From positions 1 through 23,307 of the forward strand of contig NZ_DATFKB010000007.1 in the NCBI RefSeq assembly GCF_035268865.1: a stretch of 23,307 nucleotides of DNA. Direction: 5' to 3'. The stretch's first letter is position 1; each line of letters starts with the position of its first letter. The notes under the pieces are model-generated. The model was not told the origin of the DNA. It saw only the letters and a program-made list of their open reading frames with translations, and did no database searches. Source of the stretch: Salinivirga sp035268865 (GTDB lineage Bacteria; Bacteroidota; Bacteroidia; Bacteroidales; Salinivirgaceae). Below are positions 1 to 7,642 of the stretch, piece by piece. The position numbers were made by a program, and so were the translations under genes.

Positions 1-2061
1 GATCCATTTGTAGGAGCTTATGAAGGAACTACTGTTGCAGGAACCTCAGTTGGAGAAGCTGCTACTATTGAGAATGTAATTATGGCTACGCCTAAGGTTG
101 CACTTGCAGAAACTGATGAAATGTTCCATTTTTATGGTGCATTAGGTAATGCTGGTGTTGGAGAACATCAATTGGATCTTGTTTATTCTGCCGATGGTGA
201 AACATGGACAGATATAGCAGTTGATATCCCAATTACAGGAGGTATGGAGCTTTATTCTTATGACTTGAGCGCTATACCAGCAGGAGCCTATCACATTGGA
301 TTCAGAGCTAAAGTTACAGGTGACGGAGAATTCAGTACGCTTTATGCCATTGACCACGTAGTAGGTCCGGAATTAGCCCCCATTGTTACCTTTAACGTAG
401 ATATGAACAAACCTATTTTAATGGGTGATTTTGATCCGGCTAATGACACAGTAATTGTGGCTGGTGATATGAACGGATGGGCTGAACCAGGAACCGATCC
501 TTCAATGTTTATGGAAGATGCTGATGATGATGGTATCTATACAGTAAGTATGGAACTTGCCGATGGTGACTATGCATACAAATATTTCAAAGGTGCCGGT
601 TGGGACGGTGGCGAATGGGACGCCGGAGATGACCGCATGTTTACTGTTGCCGGAGCCCCTGTAACACTTAACGACGTTTGGGCCAATGAATATTTGGTAA
701 CTTTCAATGTAATGCAAGATGGAAATCCTGCAGAAGGTGCAACTATCAACATTGATGGACAGGACCTGACAACAGATGTTGACGGAATGGCTTACATAGG
801 TTTGCTGGATGGTGATTATCCATACACTGTTTCACTGACAGGGTTCGATGATATTACTGGGTCAGTTACAGTTGACGGTGGTAATGAAACCGTAATGGTT
901 GAATTTATTACACCTATACCATTCCCATTTATGGATGACTTTGAAGCATATGCTGAAGGAGACTATGTGGCTCAAAACTCAATTGCATGGACCACATGGT
1001 CAGAAGCTCCAGGTACTGCCGAAGATGCTGTTATTTCTACAGTACATGCTTCAAGTGGCGTAAACTCTATGCTAATTTCAGGAACTAATGATATGGTACT
1101 ACCTTTAGGTGATTCTGTTGCTGGTAAATATCATCTTGGGTTTGATATTTATGTTGGTACAGATAGTAGTGCTTACTGGAATATTCAGCAAGTTTTACTT
1201 GAAGAATGGGCATTTGAAGCGTACATGAATAACGACGGAACCGGCGAATTAAATGCTGATGGCGCAACAATTCCATTTGATTTTGAACTTGGCGCATGGC
1301 ATACAGTTGAGCATTATATCGACTTAGATAATGATGAAATTACACTAATGATCGATGGTGCTGCAATTCATACATGGCAATATAGTGTACAATCAGATGG
1401 TAGTGCTGGTACAAACCAACTTGCTGCACTGAACCTTTATAATGGCGGTGCAACCGGAACAGCTGCTTATTACGTTGATGATGTTATGTTCCAGGCCTTA
1501 TATCCTGTTACATTTAATGTGGATATGAGTGATGCTATTATAGATGGTGATTTTGATCCTACTATGGATACTGTAATCGTTGCAGGAAGCATGAATGGAT
1601 GGATGGAACCAGGTATGGATTCAACCATGTTTATGCATGATATGGACGAAGATTCTATTTATACTGTAGAAATGTATCTCACCGATGGTGACTATGAATA
1701 CAAGTATTTCAACGGTGCCGGCTGGAATGGCGGTGAGTGGGAAGGCGGCGACAACCGCATGTTTACAGTTGCCGGAGCAGCAGTTGTTTTAGATGATTTG
1801 TGGGCTGAAGGTGTTGGTATTGATAATATAGCAGAAGCTTTAGATTTCAATATTTATCCAAACCCAACAAACGGTGTATTGCATGTTGAAGTGGTTGGAA
1901 CCAATCAGGTGACAATCATTAATGCAATAGGTCAGGTTGTAAATACCGTCAAAGTTGATGGACATAGCACACTTGATTTGTCTAATAATGCGACAGGGGT
2001 ATACTTCATTAGAATTTCTGATGGAAATAAAGTAGCCACAAAACGTGTTATTGTACAATAA
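1..2061 (+). CDS. Modular secreted protein with T9SS type A sorting domain (5' end outside window)
   Basis: The reading frame is open from base 1, so the gene starts upstream; 686 residues are visible and no signal peptide can be judged. Domains by window residue: about 1-128, the C-terminal part of a choice-of-anchor/jelly-roll-like domain (it has the pattern of Trp-Thr followed by a Tyr-Ser-Tyr-Asp-Leu strand); 129-230, a carbohydrate-binding-like beta-sandwich beginning VTFNVDM with an MNGW core; 231-303, a PEGA or carboxypeptidase-regulatory-like domain; 309-500, a concanavalin-like domain beginning DDFEAYAEGDY; 501-600, a second copy of the MNGW domain; 605-686, a T9SS type A domain with IYPNPTNG, a GVYFIRI strand and the basic end ATKRVIVQ. 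The protein should be exported by Sec and T9SS and released or anchored at the cell surface. Its substrate is unknown. No catalytic motif is visible, so it may be an adhesin or the binding part of an enzyme whose catalytic part lies upstream. Confidence 0.88.
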   Translation, partial: DPFVGAYEGTTVAGTSVGEAATIENVIMATPKVALAETDEMFHFYGALGNAGVGEHQLDLVYSADGETWTDIAVDIPITGGMELYSYDLSAIPAGAYHIGFRAKVTGDGEFSTLYAIDHVVGPELAPIVTFNVDMNKPILMGDFDPANDTVIVAGDMNGWAEPGTDPSMFMEDADDDGIYTVSMELADGDYAYKYFKGAGWDGGEWDAGDDRMFTVAGAPVTLNDVWANEYLVTFNVMQDGNPAEGATINIDGQDLTTDVDGMAYIGLLDGDYPYTVSLTGFDDITGSVTVDGGNETVMVEFITPIPFPFMDDFEAYAEGDYVAQNSIAWTTWSEAPGTAEDAVISTVHASSGVNSMLISGTNDMVLPLGDSVAGKYHLGFDIYVGTDSSAYWNIQQVLLEEWAFEAYMNNDGTGELNADGATIPFDFELGAWHTVEHYIDLDNDEITLMIDGAAIHTWQYSVQSDGSAGTNQLAALNLYNGGATGTAAYYVDDVMFQALYPVTFNVDMSDAIIDGDFDPTMDTVIVAGSMNGWMEPGMDSTMFMHDMDEDSIYTVEMYLTDGDYEYKYFNGAGWNGGEWEGGDNRMFTVAGAAVVLDDLWAEGVGIDNIAEALDFNIYPNPTNGVLHVEVVGTNQVTIINAIGQVVNTVKVDGHSTLDLSNNATGVYFIRISDGNKVATKRVIVQ

Positions 2062-2112
2062 TTCATTCTCAATAAATGTTATAAAAGCCGCCAGGTTTTG
2101 GCGGCTTTTTTT
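1501..2112 (+). repeat. Duplicated 3' module, copy 1 (MNGW domain, sorting domain, terminator)
   Basis: This stretch aligns without gaps to 4212-4823 at a constant offset of 2711 bp. The encoded 186 residues match at 142 positions by my count. The 51 bases after the stop codon differ at only two positions, both in the terminator loop. Confidence 0.9.
2083..2112 (+). terminator. Intrinsic terminator after the first T9SS cargo gene
   Basis: A 7-bp stem GCCGCCA/TGGCGGC (2087-2093 with 2099-2105) with loop GGTTT is followed by seven T. Four A precede the stem, so it may also work weakly in the other direction. Confidence 0.9.
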
Positions 2113-2127
2113 AATTTGTAAATATTG

Positions 2128-2158
2128 TTTGTGTAAGCAATAAAAATTAATATATTTG
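2128..2158 (+). promoter_or_regulatory. Bacteroidota-type promoter for the second T9SS cargo gene
   Basis: TTTG at 2128-2131, a 19-bp spacer, and TATATTTG at 2151-2158 fit the TTTG-N19-TAnnTTTG consensus of the Bacteroidota primary sigma factor. It lies between the upstream terminator and the start codon, giving an expected leader of about 40 nt. Confidence 0.7.
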
Positions 2159-2204
2159 TCTGATAGAGTGAATTTTCACTATTGTTAACCAAATGTTAAT
2201 TTTT

Positions 2205-4772
2205 ATGAGACACAAACTTTTTACACTTGCAATTAGTATGTTGGTTTTTGCCTTTGCAGCTAATTCGCAGAAACAGACAACAAAGGTGGACAAAACACCT
2301 TTAACACCAAAAAAATTGGAAATGAGCTCAAAAGCTCAATGGGATGTACAGTTCACTTTTGATGCAGTGGAAGCAGCTTCTCCCGGTATAGAAACTAACG
2401 GAACTTATTTTTATACCACTACCTGGAATGCAGGTAATTTTCATCGGTATGATATGGATGGCGCAAATGCTGAAACATTTACAATCACAGGTGTAAGTGC
2501 CATAAGAGATCTTGCTTATGTAGAATCTACAGGTTATTTCTATGGTTCAGATGCATCAATGACAATTCAAATTATGGACCTGGATAATGAAGCATCTATA
2601 GGTACCATTACTGTTGACGGAGGATCCGGTGTCACAGGAGTTCGTCACATTGCTTATGACCCGACTCTTGACGGTGGCGCAGGTGGTTTCTGGGTAGGAG
2701 ACTGGGCAGAACTTGCTGCTATTGATATGGCAGGAAACTCGCTTGTGAGCAACTCTGAAACTCCTGAAATTACAAGCGCTTACGGTTCAGCTTACGATAA
2801 CTGGACAGATCCTTCTAATCCAAAATTGTGGTTGGCTCTTCAACCAGCAACACCAAGTGATGCCGTTTTTGCTGAATTTGATATTAACACATTAACGCTT
2901 ACCGGTGTTACTCATGATGCTATTGCAGATGTGCCAGGAGCTGATGCTGCCGCACTTAGCGGTGGTGCCTGTACATATGAGGCCGATGGCTTGTTTATCC
3001 TGGCCGGCTCACTACAGCAAGAGCCAAACCTTGTTTTTGGATATGAACTAGCTGTTACAGCCGATCCAACTGCACCAGCTGGACCTACAGCTTTTACAGC
3101 CACTCCGGATGCAGGCGGAGCACTTACAGTAGACCTTGCCTGGACAAATCCTGATGTGGATGTTAATGGTGATGCATTAACTGATCTTACCAGCATCGAC
3201 GTATACCTTAATGACGATCCTACTCCTATTTACACAAATGCTTCACCCACAATCGGTGGTGATGAAACATATACTGCAACGGCACCTGTTGGTGGAATGC
3301 ATACGTTTAAAGTGGTTGGAACCAATGGATCTGGTGAAGGTATACCAGTTACAGCTTCTACTTTCGTTGGGGTAGATGTGGAAGTAACAAGTCTAACAAT
3401 GCCTGGTGTTGGTGCTGTTGGAGATGTGGTTACTCCTATAGTAACTGTTAAAAATAATGGTGTTGGTGACCAAACATTTGACGTTACTTTAGATGATGGG
3501 GACGCGTATTCTGAGACATTATCAGTTACTGATCTTGCATCAGGTGCAGAGGATGTATTAACTTTCCCGGATTGGACAGCCGCAGCTGCTATGACTTATA
3601 CTTTCACTGCTTCAGCTAGCGATCCTGGAAGTGATATAGATATGACGAATAATACCACAATGCATGACTTAACTATTTTTGATGGATGTGAGCATACACT
3701 TGTACTGACTGATTCCTATGGAGACGGTTGGAATGGTGCCACTGCTTCTGTAAGTGTTGGTGGTGTGGTAGCAGTTAACAGCGTTACAATTGAAACAGGT
3801 GATACCGAGTCATTTGTTTTCCTTGCTGAAACTGGCGACGATATTTTATTTGAGTTTGATGGCGGTGGTAGTTACCCAGGAGAATGTAGCTGGGAAATTT
3901 TTGATGGCGAAGGTACTTCAATTCTAACTGGTGAAGGTCCGGATGCAGCTTCAACAAACGTATCGGGTAATTGTGGTGGTCCTGCTTATCTAGTGACATT
4001 CAATGTAGATGATGGTGCTAATCCAATTGAAGGTGCCAATATCAATATTGCCAGCACTGATCTTACAACGGATGCTTCAGGGATTGCCACAATTGAGCTT
4101 TCAGATGGCGAATATATTTACACAGTAACCATGACTGGCTATGCTTCAGTTACAGATACAATTAATGTTGCAGGAGAGGCTATAACTGAAACAGTTACAT
4201 TGAACCCGGTTTATTCTGTTACATTTAATGTGGATATGAGAGATGCAATTATTAATGCCGAGTTTGATCCTGCAGTAGACACCCTAATTGTTGCAGGAAG
4301 TATGAATGGATGGATGGAGCCTGGTACAGATGAAACCATGTTCATGACTGACGTGGATGAAGATTCTATTTATTCGTTAGAGATGCCTCTTGTGGATGGA
4401 GATCATGAATATAAATATTTCAATGGTGCCGGCTGGGATGGCGGCGAATGGGAAGGCGGCGACAATCGCACTTTCACCGTTGCTGGCGAAGCTGTTGTAC
4501 TAGATGATATCTGGGGTCAGGAAGTTGGTATTAGTAATACAGCCGAAGCTTTAGACTTTAATATTTATCCAAACCCAACAAATGGCGTATTACATATTGA
4601 GGTTGATGGAAACAGTAAGGTTTCTATTATAAACGCTATTGGCCAAACTACTAATACAGTAGAGATTAACGGTCATAGTACCCTTGATTTAACTGACAAT
4701 GCGTCTGGCGTATACTTTATCAGAATTACTTCTGAAAATAAAGTAGCCACAAAACGCATTATTGTACAATAA
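2205..4772 (+). CDS. Modular secreted protein with signal peptide and T9SS type A sorting domain
   Basis: I chose the ATG at 2205 because it gives a clean signal peptide (MRHK, then a hydrophobic stretch, ending about AANSQ); an in-frame ATG at 2193 adds only four residues. The mature part has, by approximate residue: 35-285, a domain with repeated short beta elements resembling a beta-propeller; 289-388, a fibronectin type III-like domain; 390-490, a CARDB-like domain; 493-590, the domain with the DSYGDGWNG motif often seen in bacterial secreted metalloproteases and adhesins; 594-668, a PEGA-like domain; 669-770, an MNGW carbohydrate-binding-like domain; 773-855, a T9SS type A sorting domain ending ATKRIIVQ. 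Its last 186 residues are paralogous to those of the gene upstream, and both have the same terminator. No catalytic signature is visible. Likely surface-exposed or released; role unknown. Confidence 0.9.
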   Translation: MRHKLFTLAISMLVFAFAANSQKQTTKVDKTPLTPKKLEMSSKAQWDVQFTFDAVEAASPGIETNGTYFYTTTWNAGNFHRYDMDGANAETFTITGVSAIRDLAYVESTGYFYGSDASMTIQIMDLDNEASIGTITVDGGSGVTGVRHIAYDPTLDGGAGGFWVGDWAELAAIDMAGNSLVSNSETPEITSAYGSAYDNWTDPSNPKLWLALQPATPSDAVFAEFDINTLTLTGVTHDAIADVPGADAAALSGGACTYEADGLFILAGSLQQEPNLVFGYELAVTADPTAPAGPTAFTATPDAGGALTVDLAWTNPDVDVNGDALTDLTSIDVYLNDDPTPIYTNASPTIGGDETYTATAPVGGMHTFKVVGTNGSGEGIPVTASTFVGVDVEVTSLTMPGVGAVGDVVTPIVTVKNNGVGDQTFDVTLDDGDAYSETLSVTDLASGAEDVLTFPDWTAAAAMTYTFTASASDPGSDIDMTNNTTMHDLTIFDGCEHTLVLTDSYGDGWNGATASVSVGGVVAVNSVTIETGDTESFVFLAETGDDILFEFDGGGSYPGECSWEIFDGEGTSILTGEGPDAASTNVSGNCGGPAYLVTFNVDDGANPIEGANINIASTDLTTDASGIATIELSDGEYIYTVTMTGYASVTDTINVAGEAITETVTLNPVYSVTFNVDMRDAIINAEFDPAVDTLIVAGSMNGWMEPGTDETMFMTDVDEDSIYSLEMPLVDGDHEYKYFNGAGWDGGEWEGGDNRTFTVAGEAVVLDDIWGQEVGISNTAEALDFNIYPNPTNGVLHIEVDGNSKVSIINAIGQTTNTVEINGHSTLDLTDNASGVYFIRITSENKVATKRIIVQ

Positions 4773-4824
4773 TTCATTCTCAATAAATGTTATAAAAGCC
4801 GCCAGACTTTGGCGGCTTTTTTTT
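4212..4824 (+). repeat. Duplicated 3' module, copy 2
   Basis: Second copy of the segment at 1501-2112, ungapped, running from the Tyr codon before VTFNVDM through the terminator T-tract. One extra T ends this copy. Confidence 0.9.
4794..4824 (+). terminator. Intrinsic terminator after the second T9SS cargo gene
   Basis: Stem GCCGCCA/TGGCGGC (4798-4804 with 4810-4816), loop GACTT, then eight T. It differs from the upstream copy only in two loop bases. Confidence 0.9.
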
Positions 4825-5219
4825 GTGGTTTACAATACCAATGACCCTGTTATGTGCACCATATCGACGTCCTAAAGTATACTACAGGTTATCAGGTTAT
4901 TGTGAATTTTTATTTGATGTTTTGGGTGTCCCGTCCCATTTCGCTCAATAGAATTAAACTATGATGCATAAATCCGTGCATCCGTGAAGAATGATTAGCA
5001 TTTTTCTGTAAGCGGCGGTTTTTTGAGCCACCGCTAAAGCTATGGCGTCACGCGGTTTTGCTTATTTTTTTTGACCTGTAGCAAAAAAAGTAAGATTAAA
5101 GATCGTAAGTAAAAATAGAGCTTTCCATACTAGTGCATTCTGCAGTTTGGGTGCCTCATTGCACAAAACAGGTGAATTCCCTGATTTACCTAACCAATTA
5201 TCGCGTGGAATCATCAACG

Positions 5220-5252
5220 ACCAAAACTATCAGTGCTTCAGCTCGGAAAACT
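5220..5252 (+). repeat. Degenerate copy of part of the 5591-5660 structured repeat
   Basis: ACCAAAACTATCAGTGCTTC followed by AGCTCGGAAAACTA resembles ACCAAACTCTTCGGGGCTTC followed by AGCCCGAAAAACTA at 5593-5626. The similarity stops where the inverted-repeat element at 5251 begins. After that element a CTTTCTG word (5388-5394) recurs, as at 5630-5636 in the other copy. Confidence 0.5.
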
Positions 5253-5368
5253 AGTGTCATGTCAAGTTTAATGTTTTGGGTAAGTAGAAGAGTTTTTCGT
5301 TTTTAACACCGATAAAAAATGAAAAGATCAATACTTGGCCCGTCAGATTATGCTTGACATGACACTAG
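5251..5368. mobile_element. MITE-like element with perfect 16-bp inverted ends
   Basis: CTAGTGTCATGTCAAG at 5251-5266 is the exact reverse complement of CTTGACATGACACTAG at 5353-5368; a further short match (TAAT/ATTA) continues inward. The 118-bp unit has no coding capacity. The outermost CTAG is itself a palindrome, so it could be a 4-bp target duplication flanking 12-bp ends TGTCATGTCAAG. This architecture is that of a non-autonomous transposable element moved by a transposase encoded elsewhere. I cannot assign the IS family from the ends alone. A very long hairpin or a dyad regulatory site are less likely, because the ends are 86 bp apart and no gene is nearby. Confidence 0.6.
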
Positions 5369-5415
5369 CTTAAGAAACTTTCTGACTAAAGTCTTATGCT
5401 AACTAAGGCCTTTTG

Positions 5416-5438
5416 GCCCCCGCCATAAATGGCAGGGC
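5416..5438. repeat. REP-like imperfect hairpin
   Basis: GCCCCCGCCAT and ATGGCAGGGC pair around a two-base AA loop, with one C-A mismatch and one bulge. There is no T-tract, so it does not look like a terminator. It resembles degenerate intergenic palindromes. Confidence 0.4.
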
Positions 5439-5590
5439 AAATCAGCTCGTTGGATTGAGATTACAGTATTTGAAAAGCGGTTGCCTGGTTGGGCACCGAT
5501 CTTGCTTAGCGCATGCTGTCTTACCGTACTTCTTCAATACCTGACTTGCCAACCTTTTCTAAATTCCCAGGTTTCGGTAGCCTTCCCCAA

Positions 5591-5660
5591 AAACCAAACT
5601 CTTCGGGGCTTCAGCCCGAAAAACTATGGCTTTCTGTAATCAGAAAATCGTGTTTGGTTT
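5591..5660. repeat. Nested inverted repeats able to form a three-way junction; possible marC terminator
   Basis: A 9-bp closing stem pairs AAACCAAAC (5591-5599) exactly with GTTTGGTTT (5652-5660). Inside it lie two hairpins: TTCGGG/CCCGAA (5602-5607 with 5615-5620) and TTTCTG/CAGAAA (5631-5636 with 5641-5646, loop TAAT). It begins 14 bp beyond the marC stop codon. On the minus strand the closing stem runs into a short T-run, so it could end the era-der-marC transcript. The nested form is more elaborate than a normal terminator and may be a repeat family. Confidence 0.5.
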
Positions 5661-5674
5661 CGTGAAAAGCTTTA

Positions 5675-6316
5675 TTATTTCCCGGCCGCTTCAATAATAT
5701 CCAAAACAATAGGCTTTAATCCGGCGAAGAAAAATTCTACTGCTATTACCATTACAATAAGTCCCATGAGGCGCATCATTACTTTTATGCCCATGTCGCC
5801 CATTAGTTTTACCAATTTTGACGATGACAATAAAATAATGTAGGTGAGCAGCATAATGCCTGTCAATCCACCGATAAGAATCATTTTGTAGCCAAAAGAT
5901 GTGGCATCTTCCATGAGCACAATGCCATTCGTGATTGAGCCCGGACCACAAATCATGGGTATGGCAAGCGGTGTAATGGCGATATCGTTTGAAAACTGGG
6001 TCTGGGTTTCATCAGATGATTTAATACGTGAAAAGCGTGCCTGTAGCATGTCGAAACCCACATAAAAGAATATTACACCACCCACAATTCTCAGGCTGTC
6101 AATAGAAATGGAAAAAAATTGAAAGATAAACTGGCCTCCAAATGCAAAAACCAGGAGCATTGCAAGTGATATAAGTGTGGCCTTGAGTGCTGTGAAATGT
6201 CGTTGCCTGTGTGACATATCAGCAGTCATGCTCATAAAAACCGGCATTAGTGCCAGCGGATTGATAAGCGTGAAAAACGATGTGATTACAATAAGACCAA
6301 ATTCATAAGCACTCAT
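5675..6316 (-). CDS. MarC family integral membrane protein
   Basis: The 213-residue protein is almost wholly hydrophobic, with about six membrane segments, matching the MarC/YchE family in length. It has the family's NPLALMPVF motif in the first helix (residues about 19-27) and a matching ITPLAIPMICGPGSI motif near the middle (about 115-129), which mark the two-fold repeat of the family. The family was once called multiple antibiotic resistance proteins, but a drug-export role was not confirmed; the transported substrate is unknown. It lies only 6 bp after der and so probably shares its transcript, perhaps as a passenger. The start ATG at 6316 is the only sensible one. Confidence 0.9.
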   Translation of the reverse strand: MSAYEFGLIVITSFFTLINPLALMPVFMSMTADMSHRQRHFTALKATLISLAMLLVFAFGGQFIFQFFSISIDSLRIVGGVIFFYVGFDMLQARFSRIKSSDETQTQFSNDIAITPLAIPMICGPGSITNGIVLMEDATSFGYKMILIGGLTGIMLLTYIILLSSSKLVKLMGDMGIKVMMRLMGLIVMVIAVEFFFAGLKPIVLDIIEAAGK

Positions 6317-6322
6317 AGGGGC

Positions 6323-7630
6323 CTATTTTTTTCTTATGAAAATTTTAATCGGAACACCTGTAAAATTAAATCCTTTGCGTAACTGGTTTACCAAAAATCT
6401 GCGGTATGGCTCTTTTACATACTGGGGCAGGTTACAATAAAAGGCAAATGCAGGATAGGGTGTAGGTAGTTGCGCTACGTATTTTATTTTAATGTACTTT
6501 CCCTTAATAGATGGTGGTGGCGTGCGCTCTATTAGCGGGAGCAAATAATCGTTAAGTTGCGATGTTTTGATTTTACGGTTTCGGTTTTCGTAAACTTTTG
6601 TTGCTGTCTCAAGCGCTTTAAATATTCGTTGTTTGGTCAGGGCTGAAATAAAAATAATAGGTACATCTTCAAATGGAGACAGCCGGTTTTTTATTTCGGT
6701 TTCCATTTTTTTTGCTGTATCGGTCTGCTTTTCAATTAGGTCCCATTTGTTAATTAACACCACTACGCCTTTATTATTCCTTACTGCCAGGTGTAAAATA
6801 TTCACATCCTGACTTTCGATACCTTTGGTAGCATCAATCATTACCAGGCATACATCGGCATATTCGATTACCCTTACACTTCGCATAACCGAATAAAACT
6901 CCAGATCTTCGCGCACTTTTGATTTTTTTCTTAACCCGGCTGTATCTACAAGGTAAAAATCGTGGTCGAATTTATTGTAGCGGGTGTAAATGGCATCGCG
7001 TGTGGTACCCGAGATGTCAGTTACAATATTGCGATCCTCGCCAAGGAGCGTGTTTACTAATAGTGATTTCCCTGCGTTGGGGCGTCCTACCACTGCAAAA
7101 CGAGGCAGTTCCTCCTCGGTTTCCTCTTCTTTTTGCTCAGGCAGAAGATTGGTTACTTCGTCAAGTAAATCGCCGGTGCCACTCCCCGAATTAGACGATA
7201 CACTGTAAAGCTTTTCGTAGCCAAGGCCGTAAAATTCTGTGGCATCCAGGTGTAAATCGTTATTGTCCACCTTGTTTACAACCAACAGCACTGGTTTATT
7301 AATTCTTCTCAGAATGTTGGCTACTGATTGATCAAGGTCTGTAATGCCATTTTGAACATCGACCATAAACAGAATAACATCAGCTTCATCCATTGCAATA
7401 GCCGCTTGCTTGCGGATGGCCTCTTCAAAAACATCTTCAGAATTGGTAACATACCCACCGGTATCAATTACGCTGAAGGTTTTTCCGTTCCATTCTGAGG
7501 TTCCGTAATGCCGGTCGCGTGTCACGCCCTCCTCGCCATCAACAATGGCTGCTCTGCTTTCTGTAAGTCTGTTAAAAAGGGTCGATTTGCCCACATTGGG
7601 GCGACCCACTATTGCAACTATATTTCCCAT
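6323..7630 (-). CDS. der: Ribosome-associated GTPase Der (EngA)
   Basis: This protein of 435 residues has the double-GTPase layout unique to Der, which acts in maturation of the 50S ribosomal subunit. First G domain: GRPNVGKS at 9-16, DTGGY at 56-60, NKVD at 119-122. An acidic Glu-rich linker (about 165-175) leads to the second G domain: GRPNAGKS at 182-189, DTAGL followed by RKKSKV at 229-239, NKWD at 294-297. The C-terminal quarter is the KH-like domain, ending in a basic IFIRKK tail. It is 12 bp downstream of era and 6 bp upstream of marC in an apparent operon. Length and motifs are complete. Confidence 0.97.
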   Translation of the reverse strand: MGNIVAIVGRPNVGKSTLFNRLTESRAAIVDGEEGVTRDRHYGTSEWNGKTFSVIDTGGYVTNSEDVFEEAIRKQAAIAMDEADVILFMVDVQNGITDLDQSVANILRRINKPVLLVVNKVDNNDLHLDATEFYGLGYEKLYSVSSNSGSGTGDLLDEVTNLLPEQKEEETEEELPRFAVVGRPNAGKSLLVNTLLGEDRNIVTDISGTTRDAIYTRYNKFDHDFYLVDTAGLRKKSKVREDLEFYSVMRSVRVIEYADVCLVMIDATKGIESQDVNILHLAVRNNKGVVVLINKWDLIEKQTDTAKKMETEIKNRLSPFEDVPIIFISALTKQRIFKALETATKVYENRNRKIKTSQLNDYLLPLIERTPPPSIKGKYIKIKYVAQLPTPYPAFAFYCNLPQYVKEPYRRFLVNQLRKGFNFTGVPIKIFIRKK

Positions 7631-7642
7631 TTAAGGTATGTT

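Larger units (their letters stand above)
4825..5674. other. 850-bp gene-free region with repeats and hairpins
   Basis: No plausible reading frame is seen on either strand. Contents: the near-tandem words ATCCGTGC and ATCCGTGA around 4973-4987; an imperfect hairpin 5011-5035 (AGCGGCGG with CCACCGCT); the 11-mer ATGTTTTGGGT at 4917-4927 and again at 5271-5281; a MITE-like element at 5251-5368; a hairpin at 5416-5438; and a nested structure at 5591-5660. The mix of degenerate repeats suggests a graveyard for small mobile sequences. The flanking genes face toward it from both sides (convergent), so it is not needed as a promoter region. Confidence 0.7.

Noticed and set aside
1..5. Window begins GATCC, as after cutting at a BamHI or Sau3AI site, suggesting a clone end
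   Set aside because: Five bases are too few to support it and it does not affect the annotation.
4825..5674. Possible decayed gene in the gene-free region
   Set aside because: No stretch of either strand reads as part of a known protein; only repeats and hairpins are supported.
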